Part shown: positions 8,279 through 16,712 of the stretch, piece after piece | How positions within the stretch are numbered: position 1 is the stretch's first letter | Layout of the letters: each line of letters begins with the position of its first letter | Source of the DNA: Thermohalobaculum sp039822785 | GTDB lineage: Bacteria > Pseudomonadota > Alphaproteobacteria > Rhodobacterales > Rhodobacteraceae | DNA length: 64,000 nt | Assembly: GCA_039822785.1 (NCBI GenBank) | Contig: JBCBMO010000002.1 | Coordinates: 248,001-312,000 of the forward strand | Reading direction: 5' to 3' | The notes under the pieces: generated by a model | What the model was told of the DNA's origin: nothing | Database searches by the model: none | Seen by the model: the letters and a program-made list of their open reading frames with translations, nothing else | Program-made: the position numbers and the translations under genes

Positions 8279-9122
8279 ACATGCCGCGCAGGCGCTCGGA
8301 CCGGCGGCGCAGGATCTCCACCGTGGTGAGCAGCATGATCGAAATCACCACCAGGATCGTCGCCACCGCGAGGATCGTGGGGCTGATCTGTTCGCGCAGG
8401 CCCGTGAACATCTGCCAGGGCAGCGTCTTTTGGGCGGCCGACCCCATGAACAGCACAACCACCACCTCGTCGAAGGAGGTGATGAAGGCGAAGAGCCCAC
8501 CCGAGACCACGCCCGGCACGATCAGCGGCATCTGCACCCGGAAGAAGGTCGTCACCGGGTCGGCCCCCAGGTTCGCGGCAGCGCGCGTCAGCGATTTGTC
8601 GAAGCCCACCAGCGTCGCCGTCACGGTGATGATCACGAAGGGCGTGCCCAGTGCCGCATGCGCCAGCACAACGCCCCAATAGGTGCCCTGCAGCCCGATG
8701 CGGCTGTAGAAGAAGTACATGCCGGCGGCCGAGATGATGAGCGGCACGATCATCGGCGAGATCAGCACCGCCATGATCGCACCCCGGAACGGGACATGGG
8801 ACTGGCTGAGGCCGATGGCCGCCAGTGTCCCCAGTGCGACCGAGAGGAAGGTCGCCATCGGCGCGATCCTCAGCGAATTCCACAGTGCCCCCTGCCAGTC
8901 GTCGTTGGTTAAGAAGTCGTCATAGTGCTTCAACGAGTAGGCGTCAGCCTCCAGCGCCAGCATCCCCGGCGTGAAGGTGAAGAAATCCTCCGCGTTGAAG
9001 CTGAGCGGGATGATCACCATGATCGGCGCGATCAGGAAGAAGAAGATCAGCCCGCAGATCACGCGGAACCCGTACCACCAGACCCTTTGGCCCGTCGTCG
9101 CATAGGGAGGGAGCGCGGCCAT
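8268..9122 (-). CDS. ABC transporter permease, PotC/PotI type (polyamine/opine/phosphonate class)
   Basis: Inner-membrane subunit of an importer in the spermidine/putrescine class. The 284 residues show six hydrophobic helices and the cytoplasmic EAA loop AAANLGADPVTTFFRVQMP (about 180-200), which docks on the ATPase. The ATG at 9122 lies 3 bp after the stop of the larger permease gene, so translation is coupled. Its own stop TAG at 8268-8270 falls inside the 12-nt tandem repeat. Together with the ATPase at 12266, the binding protein at 11065 and the permease at 9126 it makes a complete importer; the exact substrate is not decided by sequence. Confidence 0.9.
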   Translation of the reverse strand: MAALPPYATTGQRVWWYGFRVICGLIFFFLIAPIMVIIPLSFNAEDFFTFTPGMLALEADAYSLKHYDDFLTNDDWQGALWNSLRIAPMATFLSVALGTLAAIGLSQSHVPFRGAIMAVLISPMIVPLIISAAGMYFFYSRIGLQGTYWGVVLAHAALGTPFVIITVTATLVGFDKSLTRAAANLGADPVTTFFRVQMPLIVPGVVSGGLFAFITSFDEVVVVLFMGSAAQKTLPWQMFTGLREQISPTILAVATILVVISIMLLTTVEILRRRSERLRGMSPG

Positions 9123-9125
9123 GGC

Positions 9126-10874
9126 TTACCCCAGCTTCACGTTGTCGATGCCGACGATGCGGTCGTAGCACCAGTAGAGGATGAGCACCGCACCGAGCAG
9201 GATCACGCCCAGCGCCGCCGCCAGACCCCAGTTGAGGCTGGAGGAGATGTGATAGGCGATGCGGTTGGAGATGAAGATCCCCGAGGTGCCGCCCACCAGC
9301 TCCGGCGTGATGTAGTAACCGATGGCCAGGATGAAGACGAGGATCGCCCCTGCCCCGATCCCCGGCACCGAGAGCGGGAAATAGACCCGCCAGAAGGCCG
9401 TGAAATCCGTCGCGCCCAGCGATTTCGCCGCCCGCAGATAGCTCGGGTTGATCGTCTTCATCACCGAGTAGAGCGGCAGGATCATGAAGGGCAGCAGGAT
9501 ATGCGTCATCGCGATGACCGTGCCGGTCTCGTTGAACATCATCTCCAGCCGCCCGTCGTCGCCGATCAACCCGATCGCTACGAGCGTGTCGTTGATCACC
9601 CCCTGCTGCTGCAACAGCACGATCCACGAGGAGGTGCGCACCAGGAGCGAGGTCCAGAAGGGCAAGAGCACCAGGATCAGCAACAGGTTGGAGACCCGCA
9701 TCGGCAGGTTCGCGAGCAGGAACGCGATCGGGTAGCCGAGCAGCAGGCAGGTGAAGGTGATCGTCACCGACAGCACCAGCGTGCGCCAGAACAGGAGCAG
9801 ATAGATCTGCTCGTTGTCCGGCTTCATCTCGATGCCCTCGGCGCCCTTCTGCATATCGACCGCGGCCAGGAAATAACCGGGGGTATAGGCGCCAGAGTAG
9901 CGCGCGATGACCTGCCAGTTGGCCGGGTCGCCCCAGTCCTCGTCCGCATCGATGAAGGCGGGCTTCAGCTCAGCCGGTGGCAGCGTATCGGCCTTTGCCG
10001 CGGTCTCCTTCAGAAGGACCGCGCCCGGCCCGTCGTAGCCGCGGATCGCCTGCAGCGTCTCGGCGTTCTCGAGATCGATGGCCAGGGCGGCATGGACCGC
10101 CTCCCAGGGCTCCTCCTCCGCGATGTCATCGCCATCGACGAGCGAGGCGAACATGGCGAAGTCGCTGTAGGCCGCCGCGGTGGTCGGCAGGATCTCCGCG
10201 ATCTCGGCGCCGGGGACGAAATCCGTATCACCCTCCAGATCCCCATCGGCCAGGGTCAGCACCCGCGCCCGCGCCGCCGCCGCGACCTCGGTCGCGCCTG
10301 CACCGCCCTCGGGCCCCGCCATCAGCGTCAGCCAATAGCCCGCCTCGTCCCAAGCGGTCGACAGATCCTCCAGCGGGTCCTTGTAGGTATCGCCCATATC
10401 GTCCAGCCGCCGGCCGGTCGAGCGGAAGAGCGAGGCCATCCCCGACTGCTCGTAGTTGAGCCGCGAGCCCAGGCGCGTGTGCTCCTTCGCCTCCGCCGCC
10501 AGGAACATGTCGAAATAGAGCGCGCGGAAGACCGCCTCCCCGGGCGTCTCACCGGAGGCCGGGTCGAAATCGCGCTCCAGCACCGAGACGGTCCGGGGCA
10601 CGGTATCGGGCACGATCTCGTTGTCGACCGAGCGCAGCAGCATGTCGACGATGGGGGCGACGAAGGTGATGACGATGAACAGCAGGAGCGGCGCAACCAG
10701 CATGAAGGCGCGCAGCTTCTCCTGACGCAGCGCCCGCGCGAGCGAGGCCTTGAGCGGCGTGCCATCCGCAGCCAGCAGCCGGCCGCGGCTGTCGACGTTA
10801 TCCGCCTTGACCGCCTGGACCTCACGGGTCGGAGCGCTCAGGCCACCGGTGGCGGTCGCGTCGGTGGGGCTCAT
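9126..10874 (-). CDS. ABC transporter permease, PotB/PotH type, with large extra-membrane insert
   Basis: First permease of the polyamine-type importer, 582 residues against roughly 280-310 for ordinary PotB. After a first helix (AFMLVAPLLLFIVITFVAPI, about 57-77) comes a hydrophilic, acidic stretch of about 270 residues that should lie in the periplasm. The remaining helices then follow, with the EAA loop AAKSLGATDFTAFWRVYFP. The start chosen is the ATG at 10874; an open frame runs upstream to 10913 only because the REP at 10894 is open in that frame. A 190-bp gap with two REPs separates it from the binding-protein gene. Confidence 0.88.
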   Translation of the reverse strand: MSPTDATATGGLSAPTREVQAVKADNVDSRGRLLAADGTPLKASLARALRQEKLRAFMLVAPLLLFIVITFVAPIVDMLLRSVDNEIVPDTVPRTVSVLERDFDPASGETPGEAVFRALYFDMFLAAEAKEHTRLGSRLNYEQSGMASLFRSTGRRLDDMGDTYKDPLEDLSTAWDEAGYWLTLMAGPEGGAGATEVAAAARARVLTLADGDLEGDTDFVPGAEIAEILPTTAAAYSDFAMFASLVDGDDIAEEEPWEAVHAALAIDLENAETLQAIRGYDGPGAVLLKETAAKADTLPPAELKPAFIDADEDWGDPANWQVIARYSGAYTPGYFLAAVDMQKGAEGIEMKPDNEQIYLLLFWRTLVLSVTITFTCLLLGYPIAFLLANLPMRVSNLLLILVLLPFWTSLLVRTSSWIVLLQQQGVINDTLVAIGLIGDDGRLEMMFNETGTVIAMTHILLPFMILPLYSVMKTINPSYLRAAKSLGATDFTAFWRVYFPLSVPGIGAGAILVFILAIGYYITPELVGGTSGIFISNRIAYHISSSLNWGLAAALGVILLGAVLILYWCYDRIVGIDNVKLG

Positions 10875-10893
10875 CTCTCGGCTCCTCGGCGAC

Positions 10894-10918
10894 GGTGCGT
10901 GCCAAGCACGCACCCTAC
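10894..10918 (-). repeat. REP palindrome in the ABC operon
   Basis: Minus-strand GTAG, GGTGCGTG, loop CTTGG, CACGCACC. It lies 19 bp upstream of the permease start and is paired with the plus-oriented copy at 11023, heads facing each other across 104 bp. Confidence 0.92.
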
Positions 10919-11022
10919 GTGGCGGGACATCGACCGAGCGGCAGGATCACCCGGCAGGCGCGACGGCAGCGGACCATGGTCTCTCTGTGCCGTCAGGGGC
11001 CGGGCGATCGCGCCGCCCGGCC

Positions 11023-11047
11023 GTAGGGTGCGTGCTTGCCACGCACC
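11023..11047 (+). repeat. REP palindrome after the binding-protein gene
   Basis: Plus-strand GTAG, GGTGCGTG, loop CTTGC, CACGCACC. It sits 17 bp beyond the stop codon of the periplasmic binding-protein gene, a position where a stable hairpin can protect the upstream message from 3' exonucleases. Confidence 0.92.
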
Positions 11048-11064
11048 GTTGGCAAAACCGGCCC

Positions 11065-12189
11065 TTACTGCGCCAGCCAGGCCTGGAACTTGGCGTCCAG
11101 ATCGTCCCGGTTATCCGCCCACCACTCGTAGTTGTAGAGGAAGGTGTTCTTCGAGTTCTCCGGGTCGGTCGGCATGTGCTGCGCCATGTCGATCCCCAGA
11201 TCCGCGTGCTTGCCCACCAGCGGGGCCGAGGACGCGCGCGCCGGGCCATAGCTGATCCACTTCGCCTGGTCGGCCAGACGCTGCGTGTCGGTCGCGAACC
11301 TCACGTAGTGCAGCGCGCGGTTCAGACGCTCTTCCGACAGGCCCGTGGGGATGATCCAGCCATCGAGATCGAAGACCTGGGCGTCCCAGAGCATGGCCAC
11401 CGGCTGGTCCTGCTCCTCGATCAGCGCGAAGAGACGACCGTTGTAGGTCGAGCCGATCACGACCTCGCCGTCAGCCAGGCGCTGCGGCGTCTCGGCGCCG
11501 GCGGACCACCAGATCGTGTCGTCCTTGATGGTGTCGAGCTTGGCGAGCGCCTTGGCGACACCCTCCTCGGTCTCGAGCACGTCATAGACGTCGGCCTTGT
11601 CGACACCGTCGCAAAGCAGCGCCCACTCCATGTTGTTGATCGGGCGCTTCTCCAGGCTGCGCTTGCCGGGGAAGGTCGCTAGGTCAAACACGTCGCAGAT
11701 GTCGTCCGGCGTCGCGCCGTTCCACTCAGCCACGTCGGTGCGGTAGCCGAAGGTGGTCGAGTACACGATCTGCGGGATGAAGCAGTCCGACACGATCAGA
11801 TCGCCGAAGTCGTCGGAGGCCGAGGTGCCGTCCGGCGCCGCCGCCAGTTCCTCGTCAAAGTCCATCTCGCGCGCCAGGCCCTCGTCGCAGAGGCGGATGG
11901 CGTCGGAGGCGACCACGTCGACCACGTCCCAGGTCACGTTGCCGGCCTCGTTCATGGCGCGCAGCTTCGCCACCGCCTCGGCCGAGCTCTCGTCGTTGAT
12001 GATCTCGACGCCCGTCGCGTCGCTGTAGGGCGTGTGATAGGCGTTCTGCTGGCTCGCCGAGTAGGCGCCGCCCCAGGACACGATGGTCATGCTGTCCCCG
12101 CAGCTCTCGCAGGGGGGCAGCTCAGCGGCGAAAGCCGCGATCGGCAGCGCCGTAAGGGCCGTTGCGCCCAGAAGGTGCTTGAATTTCAT
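11065..12189 (-). CDS. Periplasmic substrate-binding protein of polyamine-type ABC importer
   Basis: 374-residue extracytoplasmic solute-binding protein (PotD-like superfamily). Signal peptide MKFKHLLGATALTALPIAAFA, then a mature start with two close cysteines (ELPPCESCGD). The sequence MTIVSWGGAYSASQQNAYHTPY is typical of binding proteins for polyamine- or opine-like ligands. The start at 12189 has GGGAG nine bases upstream. It lies second in the operon after the ATPase gene, with 76 bp between, and is followed by two REP hairpins before the permease genes, which may favour a higher level of the binding protein. Confidence 0.9.
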   Translation of the reverse strand: MKFKHLLGATALTALPIAAFAAELPPCESCGDSMTIVSWGGAYSASQQNAYHTPYSDATGVEIINDESSAEAVAKLRAMNEAGNVTWDVVDVVASDAIRLCDEGLAREMDFDEELAAAPDGTSASDDFGDLIVSDCFIPQIVYSTTFGYRTDVAEWNGATPDDICDVFDLATFPGKRSLEKRPINNMEWALLCDGVDKADVYDVLETEEGVAKALAKLDTIKDDTIWWSAGAETPQRLADGEVVIGSTYNGRLFALIEEQDQPVAMLWDAQVFDLDGWIIPTGLSEERLNRALHYVRFATDTQRLADQAKWISYGPARASSAPLVGKHADLGIDMAQHMPTDPENSKNTFLYNYEWWADNRDDLDAKFQAWLAQ

Positions 12190-12265
12190 CGGTTAGCTCC
12201 CTGATTTCTCCGATCCCGATCCGTGTTTATCCGCCGGCCCCTCGGGCAGGTCCGGCGGCGCGCCG

Positions 12266-13360
12266 TCACGCTGCGTCTAGCGCGCGGCAATCCTCCGTCG
12301 TCCAGCCGATCGCCGTCTCTTCGCCGGGGCGCAGGACGACGTGCTGGGCGTTGTTGGGCACCTTGACGACGAATTCCTTCTCGCCGGCGACGTCCAGCCG
12401 GCAGCGGATGTGATCGCCAAGGTAGATGAGCTCCTCGACCCGGCCGGTCAGGTGGTTCTCCTGCACCTCGGTTCCGATCGTCACCCGCTCGGGGCGGATC
12501 GAGAGCTGGGTGGGGCTGCCCACCTCACCGCAGTTCACGGCCTTGGCCCTGACGGTGGGCCCGGCGGCCAGCCGCACCTCTGCGACGCCGTCCTGCACGG
12601 CGGTCACATGGCCTGCGAGCTTATTGTTCTCGCCGATGAACTGGGCAACGAAGCTGTTCTCGGGGCGCTCGTACAGGTCCTCGGGCGGGGCGAGCTGCTG
12701 GATCACCCCGTCGTTGAAGACCGCGATCCGGTCCGACATCGTCAGCGCCTCGGACTGGTCATGGGTCACATAGACCACCGTCACGCCCAGCCGCTCATGG
12801 ATGTGCTTGATCTCCAGCTGCATATGCTCGCGCAGCTGCTTGTCGAGCGCGCCAAGGGGCTCGTCCATCAGCACCAGTTCGGGGTCGAAGACCAGCGCGC
12901 GCGCCAGGGCGATACGCTGCTGCTGCCCGCCCGAAAGCTGCGCCGGGCGCCGCCCGCCAAAGGCCGACATCTGCACCATGTCCAGCGCCCGGGCGACCTT
13001 CTCCTCCTGCTCGGCCTTGCTGAGCTTGCGCACGCTGAGTGGGAAGGCAAGGTTCTCGGCGACCGTCATATGGGGGAAGAGCGCATAGTTCTGAAAGACC
13101 ATGCCGATGCCGCGCTTATGCGGCGGCACCGAGTTGATGCCCTTGCCGCCAAGCCTGATCTCGCCATGCGTGGCCGTCTCGAAGCCCGCGAGCATCATCA
13201 AACAGGTCGTCTTGCCGGAGCCGGAGGGGCCGAGCATCGTCAGGAACTCGCCCCGACCGATGTCCAAGTTCAGATCCTTCACGACGAGACTCTCGCCGTC
13301 GTAGGATTTTTGAACGCGCTCAAACTGAACGAACACGTCGACGGCACCGTCCGCTGCCAT
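12266..13360 (-). CDS. ABC transporter ATPase, PotA type
   Basis: Energising subunit of the importer. 364 residues: Walker A GPSGSGKTT (about 45-53), Q-loop VFQNYALFPHMTV, signature LSGGQQQR (about 142), Walker B LVLMDEPLGALD, H-loop VTHDQ, and a C-terminal TOBE regulatory domain of about 100 residues. The ATG at 13360 is preceded by AAGGGG; an in-frame TTG at 13381 is less likely. First gene of the minus-strand operon, so its promoter should lie in 13361-13540, where I could not name clear boxes. Confidence 0.93.
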   Translation of the reverse strand: MAADGAVDVFVQFERVQKSYDGESLVVKDLNLDIGRGEFLTMLGPSGSGKTTCLMMLAGFETATHGEIRLGGKGINSVPPHKRGIGMVFQNYALFPHMTVAENLAFPLSVRKLSKAEQEEKVARALDMVQMSAFGGRRPAQLSGGQQQRIALARALVFDPELVLMDEPLGALDKQLREHMQLEIKHIHERLGVTVVYVTHDQSEALTMSDRIAVFNDGVIQQLAPPEDLYERPENSFVAQFIGENNKLAGHVTAVQDGVAEVRLAAGPTVRAKAVNCGEVGSPTQLSIRPERVTIGTEVQENHLTGRVEELIYLGDHIRCRLDVAGEKEFVVKVPNNAQHVVLRPGEETAIGWTTEDCRALDAA

Positions 13361-13539
13361 GCGATACCCCTTTTGGCGCAAGGTTTTTCCTTGTCTGCAG
13401 GCGCCAGCTAAACAGCGGCAAAAGCTGCGGACAACCCTTTAGTGAGGAAATTACGTGCGCCCTGCGCAAGGAATGCGCGGATCGGCGGCGGTCGCTGGCA
13501 CAGATTGACGCAGCGCGCGGCAGTTTTGGTGCACTGCGC

Positions 13540-13567
13540 AAAAAAGCGGCCCGGCGAACCGGGCCGC
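13540..13567 (-). terminator. Rho-independent terminator after the 114-residue membrane gene
   Basis: On the minus strand a perfect 9-bp stem (GCGGCCCGG with CCGGGCCGC, 4-base loop) is followed by six T residues (A run at 13540-13545 on the plus strand). It closes transcription from the small gene at 13588-13932 and insulates the ABC operon. Confidence 0.85.
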
Positions 13568-13587
13568 AGTCTGCGGTCAGGGCGTCG

Positions 13588-13932
13588 TCACGGGCGGTGG
13601 TGCCACTGCGGTCCGCCCGGCCGCCTTCCTGCCGCCGGGCACAGCGGCCCGACAGGCAGGATCAGCAGCGGCCGAGCAGTCTCGGCGGTCAGATCGTCCG
13701 CCTGCGCCGCCGGAGGGGTGGGCCGCCGGGGGACGGCCGCCTCCAGGGTCTCGAGACGCGCGGTATTGGCCGCCACGACCTGCGGCAGGGGCGCATGCGC
13801 CTGCCAGACGTCGTAGAACCAAAACAATGCGCCCAGGGCGAAGGTCGTCACGATCCAGTACCCCCGTAGCTTGCGCAGCGTTGCCATCGCATGGTCGAAC
13901 GCCGATCGACCGTCGTCGGCTGTCATCATCAT
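13588..13932 (-). CDS. Small single-pass membrane protein, unknown function
   Basis: 114 residues starting at three consecutive ATGs (13932, 13929, 13926) with GGAGGG about seven bases upstream. Layout: a short cytoplasmic basic-ended stretch (MATLRKLRG), one membrane helix YWIVTTFALGALFWFYDVW (about 26-44), then a coiled-coil-like segment (VVAANTARLETLEAAV) and a Pro/Ala-rich tail. The gene has its own Rho-independent terminator, which argues that it is real. I do not recognise the family. An overlapping frame of 120 codons on the same strand lacks these features and is not called. Confidence 0.65.
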   Translation of the reverse strand: MMMTADDGRSAFDHAMATLRKLRGYWIVTTFALGALFWFYDVWQAHAPLPQVVAANTARLETLEAAVPRRPTPPAAQADDLTAETARPLLILPVGPLCPAAGRRPGGPQWHHRP

Positions 13933-14456
13933 GGTACACCCTCCGGGCACGGCCGAACCGGTCCCGTTCGCCCCTCCCGGAACGATCCGGGGCCGGGTGC
14001 CATGCCTCATTCTTGTTGACGTGGTTGGGTCGGTCGGGGCGGCAGCCTTATCGCCCCGGCCATTGGTCGACGAAGCGGATGGCCGTTCCGGCATCGGGCG
14101 TCGTCATGGCCCTTATACTGCGGTGCGCTGCCGCACCGTTGCGCCGATCATTGCAAATTGCATCGCACACGGCACCACGACCGACCACGCTTCTTCGCAC
14201 CTGCACCACGGGCTGAGCCATGCCATGCAGCCGGGGGCTTCCCTGTTCCCTGCTGCGGCCGGCATCGGTGATCCTTCGAGATCGGGCACGAAAACCGGGC
14301 TGTGCCGGCCGATCATAAACGCTGCCCTCTGTCACTGAACTGTCGCCAAATTTGCCGCAACGGGACCGCCCCCGAAACGATTTGTATCGACGCTTCCGGA
14401 CGAGACAGTCGGCCCATCAACCCGACTCCCATGAACAGATCCCCCCGGAGGAAGTA
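13933..14456. other. 524-bp intergenic region upstream of the RTX-type gene
   Basis: Lies between divergent genes, so it should hold the promoters of the small membrane gene (minus) and the RTX-type gene (plus). Several short open frames exist on both strands, but none has a ribosome binding site and protein-like composition. I found no convincing -35/-10 pair, tRNA, repeat or terminator here. Confidence 0.5.
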
Positions 14457-15764
14457 ATGGCGACAATCATTGGCACCGACCTCGACGAGAAACTGATCGG
14501 CACCGCGTTCGAGGACCTGATCGAGGGTCAGGGCGGCGACGACCGGCTGAAGGGCAAGCAAGGCAACGACGTCCTGATCGGCGGCGAAGGCTCCGACCGA
14601 CTGAAGGGTGGCGACGGCCTCGATACCCTCGTGGACGGCGCCGGCATGGACCGGCTGATCGGGGGCGCGGACGCCGATCTCTTCGTGATCGGGCTCGACG
14701 GCGAAAAGGACGTGATCCGCGACTTCGAGGTCGGCATCGACACCATCCAGCTCGACGGGCTGACGGCCGAGGAACTGGCCAACGTGACCGTCACCACCCT
14801 CAAACCGGGTCGCGTCGAGGTGCTGCATGGCGGCGACCGCCTCATCGTCCGCGACAGGGACGGCGTGCTGATGGCCGAGGACCTCTTCTTCGCCGCGGTT
14901 GCCGCTGACGATACCGCCGCGACGCTGGAGAATACCCCCACGACCATCGATGTCCTGGCCAATGACTTCGGCACGGGCCTCACGATCACCTCGCTGGACC
15001 AGACCGGCACCCTGGGCAGCGTCACCCTGACCGAGGACGGCCAGGTCGCCTATGACCCGACTGGCGGCTTCGGTCTTGTCGAGGGCGCCGTCGCCCAGGA
15101 CAGCTTCAGCTACGAGGCGACCGACGCCAACGGCAACACGACGACCGGCACCGTTGTCGTCGATGTCACCGGCACCAACACCGCACCGACCACGAGCGAC
15201 GTGCCGCTGACGGTCGCCGAGGGGTCCACCGGAACGTTCAACCTTGACCTCTTTGCCGACGACTCGGACCCGGAGGACACCCTTGTCTTCGAGGTCGAAG
15301 GCGCGGCGAACGTCTCCCAGAACTCCCGGTCGATCTTCACCTTCGATGCGAGGGGCAGCCAGTTCGAGCGCCTCGCCGCCGATGAGACCGCGACACAGAC
15401 CCTCAACTACACCGCGACCGACCCCAGCGGTGCGACTTCGAGCAGCCAGATCCTCGTCACCATCGAAGGGCGCAACGATCGTCCCGAGGCCAACGATCGC
15501 ACGGCATTTGCTGAAGGGTTCTTCGAATCGTTCTTCTTCACCGGCACCCTCAGTGCCAGCGATATCGATGGCGACGAGCTGACCTTCTCGGGGGCCGGCA
15601 TCGAGGAGGATGGCAGCTTTATCCTCGGTGTCTTCGCCGAAGCCGGCACGACGGAAACGCGCGTCGTCGACTTCACGGTCACCGACGAGTTCGGGCTCAG
15701 CGACACGGGCACGGTGACACTGACCTACACGAACCTGAGCGACGACCCGATCTTCGAGTTCTGA
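14457..15764 (+). CDS. RTX calcium-binding, cadherin-like repeat protein (probably secreted)
   Basis: 435 residues. The N-terminal about 80 residues hold glycine/aspartate repeats of the RTX type (GGDDRLKGKQGNDVLIGGEG and following), which bind calcium. From about 130 on there are three or so domains of bacterial cadherin/VCBS type, with linkers such as DVTGTNTAPTTSDVPLTVAEG and EGRNDRPEANDRTAFAEG. There is no N-terminal signal peptide, as expected for type I secretion, whose signal is C-terminal. The start at 14457 has GGAGGAAG upstream. No type I exporter genes are in the window. Likely a small surface or extracellular protein; partner unknown. Confidence 0.8.
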   Translation: MATIIGTDLDEKLIGTAFEDLIEGQGGDDRLKGKQGNDVLIGGEGSDRLKGGDGLDTLVDGAGMDRLIGGADADLFVIGLDGEKDVIRDFEVGIDTIQLDGLTAEELANVTVTTLKPGRVEVLHGGDRLIVRDRDGVLMAEDLFFAAVAADDTAATLENTPTTIDVLANDFGTGLTITSLDQTGTLGSVTLTEDGQVAYDPTGGFGLVEGAVAQDSFSYEATDANGNTTTGTVVVDVTGTNTAPTTSDVPLTVAEGSTGTFNLDLFADDSDPEDTLVFEVEGAANVSQNSRSIFTFDARGSQFERLAADETATQTLNYTATDPSGATSSSQILVTIEGRNDRPEANDRTAFAEGFFESFFFTGTLSASDIDGDELTFSGAGIEEDGSFILGVFAEAGTTETRVVDFTVTDEFGLSDTGTVTLTYTNLSDDPIFEF

Positions 15765-15786
15765 CGCGCGGCGAGGCGCAAAGAAA

Positions 15787-15812
15787 AACCGCCACCCGAT
15801 CGGGTGGCGGTT
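15787..15812. terminator. Bidirectional terminator between the RTX gene and the BI-1 gene
   Basis: A perfect palindrome of 26 bases centred on GATC (stem AACCGCCACCC) lies between the two convergent genes. It has an A-run on the left and TTCGTTTG on the right, so it can end transcription in both directions. Confidence 0.85.
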
Positions 15813-15841
15813 CGTTTGTCTCAGCCCTGTGGGCGGATCGC

Positions 15842-16612
15842 TTACTCGCGGTCGCCCATGAACTGCAGCAGGAACATGAACATGTTGATGAAGTCGAGGT
15901 AGAGGCGAAGCGCGCCCATGATGGCGCCCTTCTCCAGCCAGACCTCGCCGCCCGGGATCGAGCGCATCGCCAGGTACTCGTTCTTGATCGACTGCGTGTC
16001 ATAGGCGGTCAGGCCCGCGAAGATCAGCACGCCCAGCGCCGAGATCGCCCACTGCATCGCAGTGCTCTCGAAGATGAACATGTTGAGCAGCGAGGCGATG
16101 ATCAGGCCGAACACGCCCATGATCAGGAACGAACCCCAGCCCGACAGGTCCTTGTTGGTGGTGTAGCCGTAGAGCGACAGCGCACCGAACGCGGCGGCAG
16201 TGGCGAAGAACGTCTGGGCGATCGAGATGCCCGTGAACACCGCGAAGATGTGGCTGATCGACAGGCCCATCACGGCGCCGAAGCCCCAGAAGACCATCTG
16301 GGCGGTCGACGCGCTCATGCGGTTGATCATCGCCGAGAAGGCGAAAACCATGATGAGCGGCGCAAACATCACCACGTACATGATCGGCGAGGTGAACATC
16401 ACCTGCAGCAGGCCGACCGGGATCAGCGTGGTGGGCTCGCCGGCCGAGGCCGCCTTAAGGTCCATGCCGAAGACATAGGACACCAGTCCCGTCAGGATCA
16501 TCGCGCCGGTCATCAGCGCGTAGACCTTGTTCATATGGGCCTTGAGGCCGGCGTCGATCTCGGCTGTGCGTTGGCCCGCTACCTGGCCCGGCACGTAATT
16601 CGGGGTGGCCAT
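15842..16612 (-). CDS. Bax inhibitor-1 family membrane protein
   Basis: 256-residue multi-pass inner-membrane protein of the BI-1/YbhL (TMBIM) family, whose bacterial members are thought to be pH-sensitive calcium leak channels. Seven hydrophobic helices are visible. The C-terminal pattern GLTAYDTQSIKNEY contributes the conserved aspartate, and the terminal helix carries LYLDFINMFMFLLQF. The start at 16612 is the first ATG; a TCTAGA-containing upstream gap of 100 bp separates it from the FtsX-like gene. Single gene ending at the shared bidirectional terminator. Confidence 0.93.
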   Translation of the reverse strand: MATPNYVPGQVAGQRTAEIDAGLKAHMNKVYALMTGAMILTGLVSYVFGMDLKAASAGEPTTLIPVGLLQVMFTSPIMYVVMFAPLIMVFAFSAMINRMSASTAQMVFWGFGAVMGLSISHIFAVFTGISIAQTFFATAAAFGALSLYGYTTNKDLSGWGSFLIMGVFGLIIASLLNMFIFESTAMQWAISALGVLIFAGLTAYDTQSIKNEYLAMRSIPGGEVWLEKGAIMGALRLYLDFINMFMFLLQFMGDRE

Positions 16613-16712
16613 GCTCTAGATTCCTCCTCGTGGCTGGTCACCGGACAATCCATGACACTCTGGGCGGATATCGCAATGCTCCGTGTCCGGTTCAAGATTT
16701 CAAAGTGCAACT

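Noticed and set aside
9126..10913. Longer start for the large permease at 10913
   Set aside because: The extension is translated REP sequence; ATG 10874 fits the gene better.
8925..11255. 776-codon plus-strand open frame opposite the ABC permeases
   Set aside because: Composition is Arg/His/Asp/Gly-rich as expected from reading the antisense of high-GC genes; it crosses two real permease genes, two REPs and an intergenic gap, with no domain.
13577..13939. 120-codon minus-strand frame overlapping the small membrane gene
   Set aside because: It has no membrane helix or domain and the ribosome binding site fits the other frame.
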